A stretch of DNA of 64,000 nucleotides from Fallopia convolvulus. Taxonomy: Eukaryota; Streptophyta; Magnoliopsida; Caryophyllales; Polygonaceae. A program made the translations under genes and the position numbers. Below, piece after piece: positions 45,020-55,787 of this stretch; positions within the stretch are counted from its first letter, which is position 1; each line of letters starts with the position of its first letter. The notes below the pieces were generated by a model that searched no databases, was not told the origin of the DNA, and was given only the letters and a program-made list of their open reading frames with translations. The DNA lies in assembly GCA_964016875.1 (NCBI GenBank), contig OZ024728.1:27017328-27081327 (forward strand). Reading direction: 5' to 3'.

Positions 45020-46104
45020 CCGACGTTAAACAGTCAGGTGGAAAGAAGGATATTTGGCCTCAAAAACGATGGGGCTACTTACCAACGACTGGTGAACAGT
45101 ATGTTTCACCAACAGATAGGTCGGACCATGGAGGTCTACATTAACGACATGCTCGTCAAATCAAAGCAAGCTGACCTCCACATCCAACACCTAAAGGAAG
45201 CATTTCAGATCCTCATAAGCTACCGTATGAAGTTGAACCCATCTAAATGCACATTCGGAGTAACATCAAGATGATTCTTTGGTTTCTTGGTAGCACAACG
45301 AGGGATTGAGGCTATCCCTAAACATATACGAGAAATCTCCAATCCCAAACCTCCCAGATGTCTTAAAGACATCCATAAGCTGACAGGTAGGATAACGACA
45401 CTGAACATATTCATATCCAAATCCTCAAACAAGTGCCAACTATTCTAGGATGTGCTATGGAAAAATAAAAAGTATGAAGCAGCTTTCCAACAGTTACAAG
45501 AGTATTTTTCCAATCCACTACTACTATCCAAGTCCGAGGATGGAGAAGCACTCTTCTTGTACCTAGCGGTAACCGAGACGGCTGTCAGTGGAGTCTTGGC
45601 ATGAGAGGAAGACGGAGACCAACTACTAGTATATTAAATCAGTCACACCCTCCTCGCCGCCAAGACTAGGTATTCTCCCCTGGAAAAACTAGTCCTTGCA
45701 CTCGCGATGGGTATAACCAAGATGAGACCTTATTTCGAGTCACATGCCATCATCATCCACACTAATTATCCGCTGAAAGTAGCATTGAGGAAGCCTGAGA
45801 TTACCGGAAGAATGGCTAAAATGCTAAATGGGTTATTCACCTCAGCGGCTTTGACATCGGTTACTAACCAAGGACAGCCATAAAGTCCTAACATTGGCAG
45901 ATTTTATGGTCGATTTCAACCCAACCATAGAAGAGGCCGCTCGATATCAAGATGTATTCCTAGCAAATGCCAAAACCACCAGAGCTTGGACCATACACAC
46001 ATATGGGGCTCCCAATGGTCAGGGAATCGGGATTGGCGTTGTGTTGAAATCGGTTTGAGGGAGAGGATATCGCAAGCAGTGCGATACGCTTTCGAGGCCT
46101 CTTG
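45020..46104 (+). pseudogene. Element B reverse transcriptase (partial) and RNase H
   Basis: A deletion places the middle of RT right after gag: FGLKNDGATYQRLVN, then MEVYINDMLVKSK, where the catalytic YIDD reads YIND, then KLNPSKCTFGV. RNase H follows in broken frames (LEKLVLALAM, YFESHAIII, PEITGRMAK), and the start of the second RNase H is traceable to VRYAFEAS at about 46100. Text is lost after that. Protease, the first half of RT and everything after RNase H are gone. Confidence 0.75.
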
Positions 46105-46946
46105 AATGATGCATCACAAGATCTGTAAACTATGCATCTTGAAGAGAGCTAGACTTGATTATCTTTCCAATGCCTCTTGAATCATCTCGATCTGAGAGTT
46201 GTGGCTCTCAAATGATGTGTCGCAAGATCTCTGAACTATGCATCGATTCGTAGGGATGACCAAGTTGCTTGCTTTTTTATCCCAACCTCGCTACCCCGGA
46301 TTTCTTCGTTCTGTCTTGCAACATCTTGATCCATGAACCGCTCTTGACTAGGGTTAGCTTGTTTGGCTTTGCGAGTATGTCCCTACATCTTTTCCAAAGT
46401 TGTCTTTAATCAACGTACTCCCTTGTGTGGCTTTTCCAACTCTGTCCTTGACATCGTTCTTTTGCTACACTTATGTTCTTCGACTCATCTCCCTTTTCCA
46501 TACTTGTTTCTGCTTTCACATTCACGTGATGTTCTCGGCCTTGTGCATAGTTGACCGCTCTTGGCTCCGAAATCACCTGTGGCATCTTGATCGGATCTAT
46601 ATTCCAATCCCATGACCCTTGTTACGATTAGGCTCTTGGATTAAGCAGTGCATCTATCAAAGATCTTCTCCACTTCAAAGTTGTAGGCCAATTAATTCAT
46701 TAAAACTAATTTAAGACCTAATAATTAATTAAATTTTTTCTAGGCTCTATATCATTGGGAATTTGCCATCGATCGACTTTGGTGATTCCTTCTTGAGGCC
46801 ATTACCATCACCATCATCATGGATCACCATAAATTATCATCAATCACCATGCATCATCATATTTATTATGAATAATGCTCTTCATCAATCTAATTAACAC
46901 TACAACCATGGAAATCCTCGCTAATGTGCTCCTTTGGAGCCGCGTT
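46105..46946. other. Unannotated stretch beyond element B
   Basis: No gene is recognised. A partial internal duplication is visible: aatgatg.atc.caagatct.t.aactatgcat occurs at about 46104-46136 and 46210-46241. A CAT/ATC-rich low-complexity patch lies at 46801-46870. It may be the host DNA of B or a decayed element. Confidence 0.4.
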
Positions 46947-46951
46947 TTCTC

Positions 46952-47281
46952 TGTTGGAATAAGCTTGGTTTATAAAGTTAATTTGGATAATGTGTTATTT
47001 AATTTCTGTTGTTTTGTGCCATGTGTGACAAGGCATGTGTAATTTTCTCAATAGATAGTTTAGTAAAATGTCCTAGGAAGTAGTTATAACTGTCATAATG
47101 ATAGTTCGTAGTTTGTGTGTATATAAGAATGTATGTATGTTAGTTGGTGGTTAGTTAAATCTTTAGAAAATCATTTGAAATCAATACAAAGGGAAACTTT
47201 ATTATTTCAAACAAAGAATCATGTGTCAAAACAGAACAGAAGTTGTTGAATTCAGAACTGATCCTTGGCACAATAACTTCA
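46952..47281 (+). repeat. 5' LTR of the gag-only copia element
   Basis: 330 bp with TATA-like tatataag at 47120-47127. The LTR ends cttca, so the terminal CA is kept. Confidence 0.88.
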
Positions 47282-47283
47282 TT

Positions 47284-47294
47284 TGGTATTAGAG
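47284..47294 (+). promoter_or_regulatory. Primer binding site, initiator tRNA-Met type
   Basis: TGGTATTAGAG, one mismatch from the usual TGGTATCAGAG, two bases after the LTR end. Confidence 0.75.
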
Positions 47295-47315
47295 TACAAG
47301 GAAAGGGTTTCAATC

Positions 47316-48365
47316 ATGACAGGATATGAATCTTCTGGTGGTTCTGTCACTCCAACAAACACATAAACTTCTAATGGTGCATCACGATTTCATGGAGAAT
47401 GGACAATCATTTTCCGATACCCCATATTGAATAAGACTAATTATAGAGCATGGGCGATCAAGATGCAGATCTTTATGTCTGCATAAGGTGTATTTGAGGC
47501 AATTGATGAAGAGGGACCAGTTGATGAAAGAAAGGACAAACTGGCTCTAGCCGCCATCTACCAAGCCATTAATGAGGAAACTTTGTTGCAATTAGGAATA
47601 AAGAAGAATGCAAGGGAGGCTTGGACTTTGATCAAGAACATGAATGAAGGGGTTGATCGCATCAAGGAAGTGAGGACACCGACCATACTCATAGAGTTTG
47701 AAGGTTTGAGAATGAAAGAAGGTGAAAGTGTAGATGATTTCACAAAAAAACTCAATATAATTGTAAGTAATTTTAGAGGATTAGGAAATCAAATTGATGA
47801 GGAACGGGTTTTGAAAAAGTTGTTAAGGTCTACATCATCCAAGTTCATTCAGATAGCTTCCACAATGGAAGAGTTCTATGATTTGAAATCCAAGACCATT
47901 GATGAGATTATAGGGTCATTGAAGGCACATGAAGAAAGCCTGCATGATTTTGGTGAAAATTTTCAAGAAGTTGCACTAATGACTCATGCAGAGTGGAAAC
48001 AAAGGGAGAAGAAAAAGTCTAAAGAGTAGAATGTGAAAGAGTACTCCAACAAGCCTAAAGGTACTGGAAGAAATCAATATAAGAATAAGGGTAAGGGAGA
48101 TTCAAGTTTTGAGTCGGATGAAGAAACTGATGAAGGAAAGAAGACTAGTAAGAAATTTGACAAGAGAAAGATAAGATGTTACTCTTGTGGAAATTTGGAC
48201 CTTGCTTTGGAATGCGACTCAAAAGAGAAAGAAGAACTTGCCAATCTTATGATGAGAAGGAATGATGATGAAGAACCTGCATTAGTAATGATCAAAAGTC
48301 AAGAGATTGAAGAGGAAGTAGGTTTCTCATTTTTAACTAGTGCTAAACCAAGCTTAGGGTGTTGA
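47316..48365 (+). pseudogene. gag: Gag of the gag-only copia element
   Basis: A single reading frame runs from ATG 47316 to TGA 48363-48365 with three internal stops: TAA at codon 17, TAA near 47484, and TAG 48027-48029. It shows the copia gag core (NYRAWAIKMQIFM, AREAWTLIKNMNEG, RVLKKLLRSTSSKF, ALMTHAEWKQRE) and a lysine-rich linker. The zinc knuckle is degenerate (CYSCGNLDLALEC; Gly and His positions lost). The frame stops one base before the 3' LTR, with no obvious polypurine tract. Confidence 0.85.
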
Positions 48366-48366
48366 A

Positions 48367-48696
48367 TGTTGGAATAATCTTGGTTTATAAAGTTAATTTG
48401 GATAATATGTTATTCAATTTATGTTGTTTTGTGTCATGTGTTACAAGGCATGTGTAACTGTCTCAATAGACAGTTTAGTTAACTGTCCTAGGAAATAGTT
48501 ATAACTGTCATAATGACAATTGGTAGTTTGTGTTTATATAAGGATGTTTGTATGTCAGTTGGTGGTTTGTTGGATCTTTAGAAAATCGTTGGAGATCAAT
48601 ACAAAGTGAATTTGTATTATTTCAAACAAAGAATCGTGTGTCAAAATAGAACAAAAGTTGTTCAATTCATAACTAATCCTAGGCACAATTGCTTCA
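48367..48696 (+). repeat. 3' LTR of the gag-only copia element
   Basis: 330 bp, same length as the 5' LTR with scattered substitutions (for example ggcacaattgcttca versus ggcacaataacttca at the end). Confidence 0.88.
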
Positions 48697-48727
48697 TTCT
48701 CTCTGCGCGATTCGGTGATCATTCCTT

Positions 48728-51700
48728 TTTTTGGTGAAATTTAAATTCGGATAAATGTGAGAATATGACCTCAAAGAGGTAAGTACAAGCAAGAAGTTCA
48801 AAATGGAGGCATACATGGACAAGAACGTAGGCATTCCATACTATGCCAACAAAACAAAAGCGCAGTGGCGGGCATGCATGCCTTACAAGCTACACACAAA
48901 CCAACATAATCCTAGGGAAACATGAACATGAACATGAACATAAACGAAAACAAGAACAAGGGTACAACACAACTCACTTTTAAGCATGCTAAGGAGGCAT
49001 CTTGGCGGCCCTAGTCGAGCGTCATGTGGTCCTCCCGGGTGGATCTTTGGGCCATTTAGGTCGTGCCTTGAGGCCAAGGACCGTGCATTTCTTGCTTGGC
49101 ATCCTTCTTGACTTCCCCTTGGTCGGCACCCATCGAGTCTCATCTTGAGGTTCTTCTTCGGTGGCATCCTCCTCCTCATCCTCGACATTCTTGACCACGC
49201 CTTCATCTTCGTCTTCCTTCTCATATCTAGTAGTTGTATCATCCTTGCTCGAGGACTCAAGTGTGTTGGCTTCACTCTAGCTTTCTTGTGCCATTGATGC
49301 ACCACTTTCTGAGTGTTCTGGACTGCTTCCACGGCCTTGTCGGCATTCTTTTCCTTGGGCGTTTCTTTGTTTAGCGCCAAGTCTACTTGTGGTGGTACAA
49401 GGGCTCTCTCCTCGGAGCCATTGGATGGGCCCTTTTGCTTCTCGACATTTGCGGCCAAGGCAACTTCATGCTCTGTTGGTTTTTCTTTGTTCCAATCATC
49501 TCCCTTCAAGTCTTTCTTGGTTCTCCTAGCCTTCACCCCCACGACCTCTTTTTTGTCTTTGAAAGTGCAACCTTGACCATCATGGCCAAAGGAGCAACAC
49601 CCCTTGAAATACATGGGTTCGTTCTTAACAAGGTAGGTGCACTCAAGGGACACCCTATCATCAAAATCAAGGCAACATTCTCGAACCACCTCATGAGCAA
49701 AATAGATTTCAACAAGGACTCGGGTATACGCACCTCTTTTCCTGCCATCTGTGATGGGATCCATGTACAAAGGCTTGCCAACTTGTGATGCAACTCGACC
49801 AAGAACCTCTGTGGTCCAATACTCACTCGAAAGGCCATAAATGCGCACCCATAGTGGGATTGTGGAAATGTCCTTTTGGTTGAATGCAAACTTATCCGGG
49901 ATGTGCTTGAGTAGGAGTGGTTTTCCATGGATGAAGTATGGGCCACCTTTGAGTACCTTTTCTTGGTCCTCCTCGGACTCGAGCTTGAAGATCATCCACC
50001 CTTCTTCTTCCCGATACCTAGCTCGCATGCCCAAAGATTTAATCATCTCATTGATCAAGAAATGCCCTAGGTGATAGCCAACATATTGGCCAAGGAGAGA
50101 CCATCCCCAAACAACTTGCTTTAGGAGCCCTTCGGGGCATTTAATAGCCACTCGGTTGGAGGTGGGTGTTGTGTAGGTGAGCTTCTCTCCAAGGCCATCA
50201 TTCATGAAGAATTTATTAGGATTATAGGCCCAAGCATTTGGTCTAGGCCATGAGGACCGGTGCTAGCCATCGTAATGTCGTGGTTCCCTAGAGGGGCCGC
50301 ATATGTCTTTTGTGTCGAGGCACTCGTGCCACGTGAACATTGAGCGCTCGTGCAAGGCTTTGGTATGGTGGTGGCACGCCGTGGGTGGGATCGGGCGCCA
50401 CATTTGATTAGAGGTTTGGCCTTTGGCGCACGAGTGTGGCGCGAGGAGGTTGGTGCGTGGTAAAGCCAATGTCGAGGATTGGGCACGAAATTTGGGTGGG
50501 GCGCGCCTTTGGTGGATGGGTTTTGAGTGGCCTTAGCGAGGGAGTGTGGTACGCTTTTGGTGGGTGGATTTTGGGGTGTGGCGTGATGTGGCACACCATT
50601 AGTTCGAACATGTGGGGCCGACGGTGATTTGTCTAGGTGATTTGGCATGGATGACAAGGGTGGGACCACCTCTTTGTTGGAAGAGTTGGTAGAAAGGGAT
50701 GAAGGGGATGTGTCTAGACCTAGGTTTTGGCTAGAAGTGACATTTAGGGGTTTAAAAGACACATGTGAAGGGTCTAGAGAAACATTACCCGAAATGGTGG
50801 TGACAACCTCTTCTCCTTCCAAAAGGTGCTTCTTTGAATTTGCCACTTTTGGTTTGCCTCCATTTTCACTTTCCAAGGCACCTTTTTGAGTTTGCAAGAC
50901 ATGTGACTCCTCCATGCGAGTTTGACCAACATGTGACTCCATGGCCAAAGGGTGGTGGCTCCTGCGGTGGTGGGGCGGTGGTGTTGCTTTCCTCTTCATT
51001 TTCTAAGGCCAATTTGAGGCTTGATTTTGTGCTTGCACCATCTTTGGACCAATCATCTTCATGCGCCACCATGGATGAACACTTGGAGAAGGGGGTTGTG
51101 TGCACCGGAGGCGGCGCCACCTTGGCCGGCGTTGTGCGACTAGGGAGCACCGGAAAGCTCCCAAAGTAGTCATCATAATCCTCCTCTTCATCGAACAACA
51201 TGTATTTTGAATGGGTTGCCATCTCAACATCTTCTTCAAATGCTTCTTTCCCTACCAAAGCTTCATATTCTCTTTCATTTTCCATGATCAAATCCATGAG
51301 CTCTCCAACGGTGGTGGGCGTGGGAATGGTGCGCCAGTTGGGGCTCTTACTCATGTGTGCTTTGCCATCTTGACCATCTCCATGTGTTGAAGCGATGGAC
51401 GATTTCACTTTGAACTTTTTTTGATCCTCTTTCTTTCTAGCTTCCAAGTTGCCATCTTTGCCATCTCCATCTTCATTCAAGGTTGGAATGGCCGGATCTA
51501 CACCATTCTTGCTTGGATCTCCTTCCTTAAGTGGGGAGGGAGTGGATCTCTTTTTCTTCTCCATGGCCACTAAGGGTGCGGCCAAGGGAGCATCACCTTA
51601 GGCCCCCGACGGCTTGGTTGTGACACCACAAGGCCGGAACTAGAAGGACAAGAGAGATTGAGAGACGTAGAGAGGGGAGGGAGTTCAAGTGCAACGCCGG

Positions 51701-51868
51701 CTAGGGCAAGAGTCTCTCCAGTGAGCTCTGGCCCGGGGTGGCTCGTGAGGATGCACACCGTGGGCGGTGGACTAGGGCCACGTGAGGTGAGCACGCCGAA
51801 GGAGAGAAAGACTTTGGTAGCCGATTGGGCTTCTAGTGAGAAGAGAGAGTTTCTCTCACTAGAGGGGC
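48728..51868 (-). mobile_element. L1-type LINE with ORF1 only
   Basis: On the minus strand a GC-rich 5' leader (51868-51586) precedes ORF1 (51585 to about 49022), then about 290 bp of 3' untranslated sequence and a short A7 tail (T7 on the plus strand, 48726-48732). No endonuclease or reverse transcriptase (ORF2) is present. Possible target duplications are tcggtgatcattcc (48712-48725) and tcggtgatatatcattcc (51869-51886), which differ by a 4-bp indel. Boundaries are approximate. A normal LINE loses its 5' side, so loss of ORF2 with both ends kept is unusual. Confidence 0.65.
49022..51585 (-). pseudogene. LINE ORF1 (DUF4283-type nucleic-acid-binding protein)
   Basis: ORF1 of plant L1 elements binds element RNA. 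Three overlapping frames cover it: 51585-50866 (charged N-terminus), 50999-50202 (Pro/His/Ser-rich linker) and 50205-48883 (conserved part), joined by frameshifts near 50930 and 50240. The last has the DUF4283 pattern (VVWGWSLLGQYVGYHLGHF, GWMIFKLESEED, GGPYFIHGKPLLLKH, IPLWVRIYGLSSEYW). A zinc knuckle follows whose first Cys is replaced by Phe (YFKGCCSFGHDGQGC). A further frame change near 49230 restores a C-terminal tail ending at TGA 49022-49024. ATG 51585 or 51564 could be the start. Confidence 0.75.
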
Positions 51869-51889
51869 GCTCGGTGATATATCATTCCT

Positions 51890-52830
51890 TGCTATGATGT
51901 GAACATGCAAGCATCCGTGATTTTTTTGTCGATGAATGATGGCAGCAACACTACTTTCCTCATCATCCTCACATCTTGGAGCCGCTCTTTGATCTCGATC
52001 TCTCGTACCCTTGAGTTCTCCTCGTGGTGCATGGTTGGAGGCGATGTCGATCCTTTTTAAAACTACAAGGCGGTGGTGCGATTGGTCCTTCTGGCAGTCG
52101 ACTCCTTCCGATCATAGATGATTACGGCTATCATCGTCCGCTCCTAGTCAGCGGTCACGATCTGTTTCTATTGGCTTGTGGTGGTCTTGTCTTCTTCCCA
52201 CCGACGGTGCCAATTTTACTACCCGACCCATTTTATTTATAGATGATTGGTGCTGAGATTTTTTTCAAAGAAAAAAAAAATTAGATCCATTTTATTTATA
52301 GAGAGGTTCTTTTAAATAGACTTTTTCATAAGAAATATTTCCGATAATATATAATATCCTTTCTTGGGGAATAATATATTTATAATTATATTAATTACAA
52401 ATAATAAAATAAATACAATTAAATAATTGCACCATGCCAATAAAAATGAATAACTTGTATATATGCATCACAATCACACAAATTAATAAATATTTCTCTC
52501 TAAAAATTAATTATTTTATGTAATTATTCAATTAAGTAATTAAACAACTAATTAACTAAGAAATTAATAATTAAGTTGGGTTATTGGGACATGATTAAGG
52601 TCTAATGCTCATTATAAAGTAACATTGTACTGTATACACTAAATGTAATCCAATGTGTAAGGTCGGTCATGGGTCGGATTATTTGTGGGTGGAGGCCTTC
52701 CACCACTCAACTTGTGAATAAAAATAGCTCACCCGACCCACCCATTATCTGTGAAACCTTTTATCCATATCTAACACACAAAAACAGGTGAGTCGAGTGA
52801 CCCACCACACGTGAATTGTTAAATTATAAC
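51890..52830. other. Unannotated intergenic DNA
   Basis: No credible gene. 52250-52600 is very AT-rich, and 52640-52800 is ordinary sequence with repeated cgacccac blocks. Confidence 0.4.
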
Positions 52831-52850
52831 TGATGAAACCTGAAATAAAC

Positions 52851-53641
52851 TGTCGCTAGAAGACAAGAAACGAGATTCTATTATTCGATTGTGCAAACAC
52901 TTGCTCTTTATTTATTGTTTTATTACAACGAGGTTACAAGTTACGAGGTTTACAAACAAACGAGATTTACACCTTGGACCTCCTAAGAGTATTCGAGATC
53001 TCGATCTAACAATGTTCGAGATCTCCTAGTCGCTATGAGATTCTACCACCTACAGGCCGCTTGATGGACTCTGGTGGCGAGGTTGAGCTTTGAGTTTGGG
53101 CGTGGTGATGATGGTTTGCGAGATGATGCAGTGAGGTCTTTGGTGTGAGAGAAGGCTCTGTGTGACTTGAAGTCTTTTTGTGTACTTCACTTGTCTGTAA
53201 CGAGGTCTCTTGACGATGATTCAACACGTTGATCTTCAACAAGCAACATAGTTCTTGAGTTCAAGATGTTTTTCGACCCCTTGCCACCTACGAGGTTCTC
53301 CTCTATTTATAGAGAATTGAGGAGCCGGGTTTTGGTGTTTACTCGATGTGGGACGCCCGAGATCAGGGCCTCCGATTGGTCCGGAGGTGAGGCAGTCGAT
53401 GATTGGCTTGGGGGAACAGCGAAAAATGAGTGGTTTAGATGGGCGAGTGTCAACAGAGTCGGAAACGAGGTTTAGACCTCGTTCCGAGGTTTCGGAAGAC
53501 CTCGCGGAGATAGGGATTTTGTTTAATTAAAAGACGGGTATGGTTATGGGCCCCAGAATCCACCTAGGGAGTCCTAGCGGATCCTTTTATTCTTTGTGTC
53601 CCGAGCCCACTTCCTATTTTACCATTTTGAACAACATCACA
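52851..53641 (-). repeat. 3' LTR of element D
   Basis: On the minus strand it starts TGTGATG at 53641, preceded by the G-rich CATGGGGT. The far end is TG at 52831, 52841 or 52851 (plus strand); I cannot decide which. Minus-strand TATA: ctataaatagag at 53301-53312. The word ACGAGGT/ACCTCGT recurs, for example near 52927, 53200, 53290 and 53465. Confidence 0.6.
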
Positions 53642-53940
53642 ACCCCATGGCCTGGGGACCTCGTCCCGAGAACCGCAGGTCATAAACACGAGGGGTATCT
53701 GGTTCATCAAACCCGGGGCGCGGGGTTGTACTTCTTGGGATTGCGAGACGCGAGGTCTATAGGTTTTGGGTGGAAATTTCGCGAGGAACTCTCTTGCGAG
53801 GCATGACACATAGGCCTTTCTTCCGTTCATGCGTGCGATGCTTCCTGGGCCCGCTCCCCCGTATTTTACTTAATGGGCCGTCAAGGCAGACCAGGCCCAA
53901 TAAGCTTTTTGGGTGCGGGGAGAGGCCCAAGTTCGCCCTC

Positions 53941-53948
53941 TATAAGAA
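53941..53948 (+). promoter_or_regulatory. Putative TATA box of the element D accessory gene
   Basis: TATAAGAA in a C-rich context on the plus strand, followed about 35-40 bp later by ttccttcaacacactc, a plausible transcription start region. It lies upstream of the plus-strand accessory gene and outside the LTR, suggesting that this gene has its own promoter. Confidence 0.45.
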
Positions 53949-54102
53949 GCGTCTCTTACACGGCCCATTTCCATCTTCTTCCTTCAACACACTCTCTCTC
54001 CTTTGTCTCTTCAGTTTCCGGCAGCGGTTTCCAGACGATTTTCCGACGATCTTTCGACACTCAAGGAGCGCCACCGCATCATTCGCGTCAATCTTTAAGC
54101 AA

Positions 54103-54799
54103 GTAAGTGCTCGACTCCTTTTTCGATGTTCCTCCCTTTTCTCTCGCCTCCCCTTGCCCCAACGGGAGACATATGTTTCCCGGTGTTTTGCGACGGTGAC
54201 ACGGCGGCGAAACGGTGGGAGTGAGGGTGGCGCTCGCTTCTGCGTGGTGTTCTTGCTCCTCTTTTTCTTGTGTTTTCTCTTTCTTCGTTTCGTGCCCTAG
54301 CGGGCAACGGTTGCTTTTCTGCGTTCTGCTCCAGTGCCATGGCGGCAAAATGGTGGGGGTGAGGGCTGCGCTCGCTTCTGCATGGTGTCATTGCTCCTCT
54401 TTTCTTGTGTTTTCTCTTTCTTCATTTAGTGCCCTAGCGGGCGACGGTTGCTTTTCGGTGTTCTACGCCAGCGCCATTGCGGCGAAACGGTGGGGGTGAG
54501 GGTGGCGCTCGCAATGCCCTCGAACATTTCATTCTCCAACCGACGGTTGAGTTCCTTTGTTTTCGAAATTCGAATTCCTCGGGAAACCAAACGTCATGAT
54601 GTCTGACTGATGGGACGTTTGGTTTCCCACCGCTGGCTTCCATTCCGTCTTCTCCTTTTTCTTTTTGGTGCTTCACATTCTTCCTCAGCCGTCCCATCTG
54701 TCAGAGCAGCCCTAGGGTGCCACGTGGTCTCTTCCCGTCGTTACCTCGCGTATTCTTTTTGTGGCTTGGCTCGATGTCTCAACATTTTTTCTTTTCCAG
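54103..54799 (+). other. Putative intron of the element D accessory gene
   Basis: Donor-like aa|gtaagt at 54103 and acceptor-like cttttccag|gt at 54799 bound about 697 bp. The interval has no continuous ORF in the frame of the downstream gene and contains the 138-bp tandem repeat. Splicing is inferred from consensus only. Confidence 0.45.
54150..54520. repeat. 138-bp tandem repeat
   Basis: Units beginning ggcggcgaaacggtggg start near 54203, 54341 and 54479 (spacing 138), with a partial copy before the first. Each unit contains gtgagggtggcgctcgc, a tcttgtgttttctctttctt block and a gccctagcgggcaacggttgctttt block. Copies differ at several sites. Confidence 0.85.
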
Positions 54800-54834
54800 G
54801 TGTTCGCCTTTCGTGGCCTGGACGTCGCTCTTTC

Positions 54835-55787
54835 ATGCCTAGAGGAGCTTCTTTGAGCCCCCCACCAGGCTTCGTGTTTAAAGCTCAAGAGAGGTTCTAC
54901 GAGGAGGCTTCTGAGACCGTAGGGAGTGTCGAGACTAGTGACTCTCAGAACCCGAGGTCTCCCTCGCTGGTTTTCAGCGACCCCTCTCCCAGTGACTCCG
55001 ACATTTTCGTCAACTCGGGCTTCTCCTGACTTCGCGCATCGTCTGGTGTCGAAATGGCCTCGTCTTCGATTTCTGATGAAGAAGTGGCTGGTCTCACCGC
55101 GAGGTCGTCCGACTCCAACGACCAGGCGAGATTTTTTGCGGAGCATATCACCGATGCCGTATCCAGCGTTCCGCCCGTCCTTGAGGAGCGGATACCCATG
55201 TCCCCGGACTCGAAAAGGACTTTTCTGCCCGAGGGGGCGCCTACGGTTTTGAAACCGGAAGAGCTCGCGAAGATCGCCAAGGGCTTTGCCTGGCCTGAGG
55301 GGATTGAGCTAGCGCTTCCCGAAGGGGAGGGCTGCTCCTTGGCGTCATACGAAAGGTGCGTGGTTGTGCACCTGTTCAGTCTCCAGGACGGTTTCAAGCT
55401 ACCTCTGGCCTCGCACATCGTCGACTTCTTGTGGGCCATGCACGTCTGCCCTGCGCAGTTGTTTCCCAATGCGTGGAGGCTCTTGTGCGCCTACATCATC
55501 CGCAGCCACGAGCTCGGGGAGGGACCCGACCTCGACACCATGTCGAGCCTATTTCTAGCGAGGAGGGAACACGAGTCTTGCCTCGTCAACCTTAGCCTGC
55601 CCGACCTTAAGATCACCACGACCCCCTCAAACGTCGAGCCGTGGAAGAAGAAATGGTTCTTGGTCCGGGACCCTACCGGGAGGTATATCAACTTCCCCAC
55701 GACCACGGACAACTTCGTTCGTCCCAAGGGCACACAAAAAGCCGACGAGATCAAGAAAAGATACGTTCCTGCGCGCCAGGAGCCGTT
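54835..55787 (+). pseudogene. Antisense accessory gene of element D (putative gypsy type transposon family)
   Basis: From ATG 54835 the frame is open except for TGA 55027-55029. It resumes at ATG 55054 in the same frame and runs to the insertion of element E at 55787. The second part carries the conserved region of the family seen in element C (EGCSLASYERCVVVHLFSL, FKLPLASHIVDFLWAMH, LCAYIIRSHELGEGPDLDT, EPWKKKWFLVRDP). An acidic/Ser-rich N-terminal part (SDPSPSDSDIFV, SSSISDEEVAG) precedes it. Either the upstream ORF is a leader or one nonsense mutation has split the gene. The 3' end is cut by E. Function unknown. Confidence 0.7.

Larger units (their letters stand above)
29835..46104 (+). 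mobile_element. Tat-lineage Ty3/gypsy element B (host of A and G)
   Basis: B's 5' LTR starts TGTTGGGCCC at 29835, is split at 30012 by element A, resumes at 34855 and ends GACCAAAACA at 35095 (419 bp without A). Primer site, gag, part of RT, and RNase H follow on the plus strand, with element G inserted at 36021. A deletion joins the end of gag to mid-RT near 45015. Recognisable coding stops near 46104; no 3' LTR is seen. It is the oldest member of this nest, because both A and G lie inside it. Confidence 0.8.
46952..48696 (+). mobile_element. Complete gag-only Ty1/copia element (TR-GAG type)
   Basis: Two 330-bp LTRs (46952-47281 and 48367-48696; TGTTGGAAT...CTTCA) are flanked by perfect duplications TTCTC (46947-46951 and 48697-48701). 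The primer site TGGTATTAGAG follows the first LTR. The 1085-bp interior codes only for gag; protease, integrase and RT are absent. This is the structure described in plants as terminal-repeat retrotransposons with a GAG domain. The LTRs differ at many sites by eye, so it is older than element G. Confidence 0.9.
52851..55787 (-). mobile_element. Tat-lineage element D, 3' end (rest off-window)
   Basis: The arrangement copies the 3' end of element C: an LTR whose TATA box reads on the minus strand, a polypurine-like tract, and an oppositely oriented accessory gene. Pol would lie to the right, beyond Athila element E, which was inserted at 55787 into the accessory gene (left flank ccgtt, 55783-55787). 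Orientation and lineage are inferred from this layout because no pol is visible. Confidence 0.65.

Noticed and set aside
46801..46870. Microsatellite locus
   Set aside because: CAT/ATC-rich but irregular; no consistent tandem unit.
48697..51886. Longer flanking similarity (tctctc...gcgc...tcggtgat) as an extended LINE duplication
   Set aside because: Beyond the 14-18 bp core the match is too loose and pyrimidine-rich to trust.
54095..54391. Minus-strand Arg/His-rich ORFs
   Set aside because: They arise from the GC-rich 138-bp tandem repeat and change with each copy.
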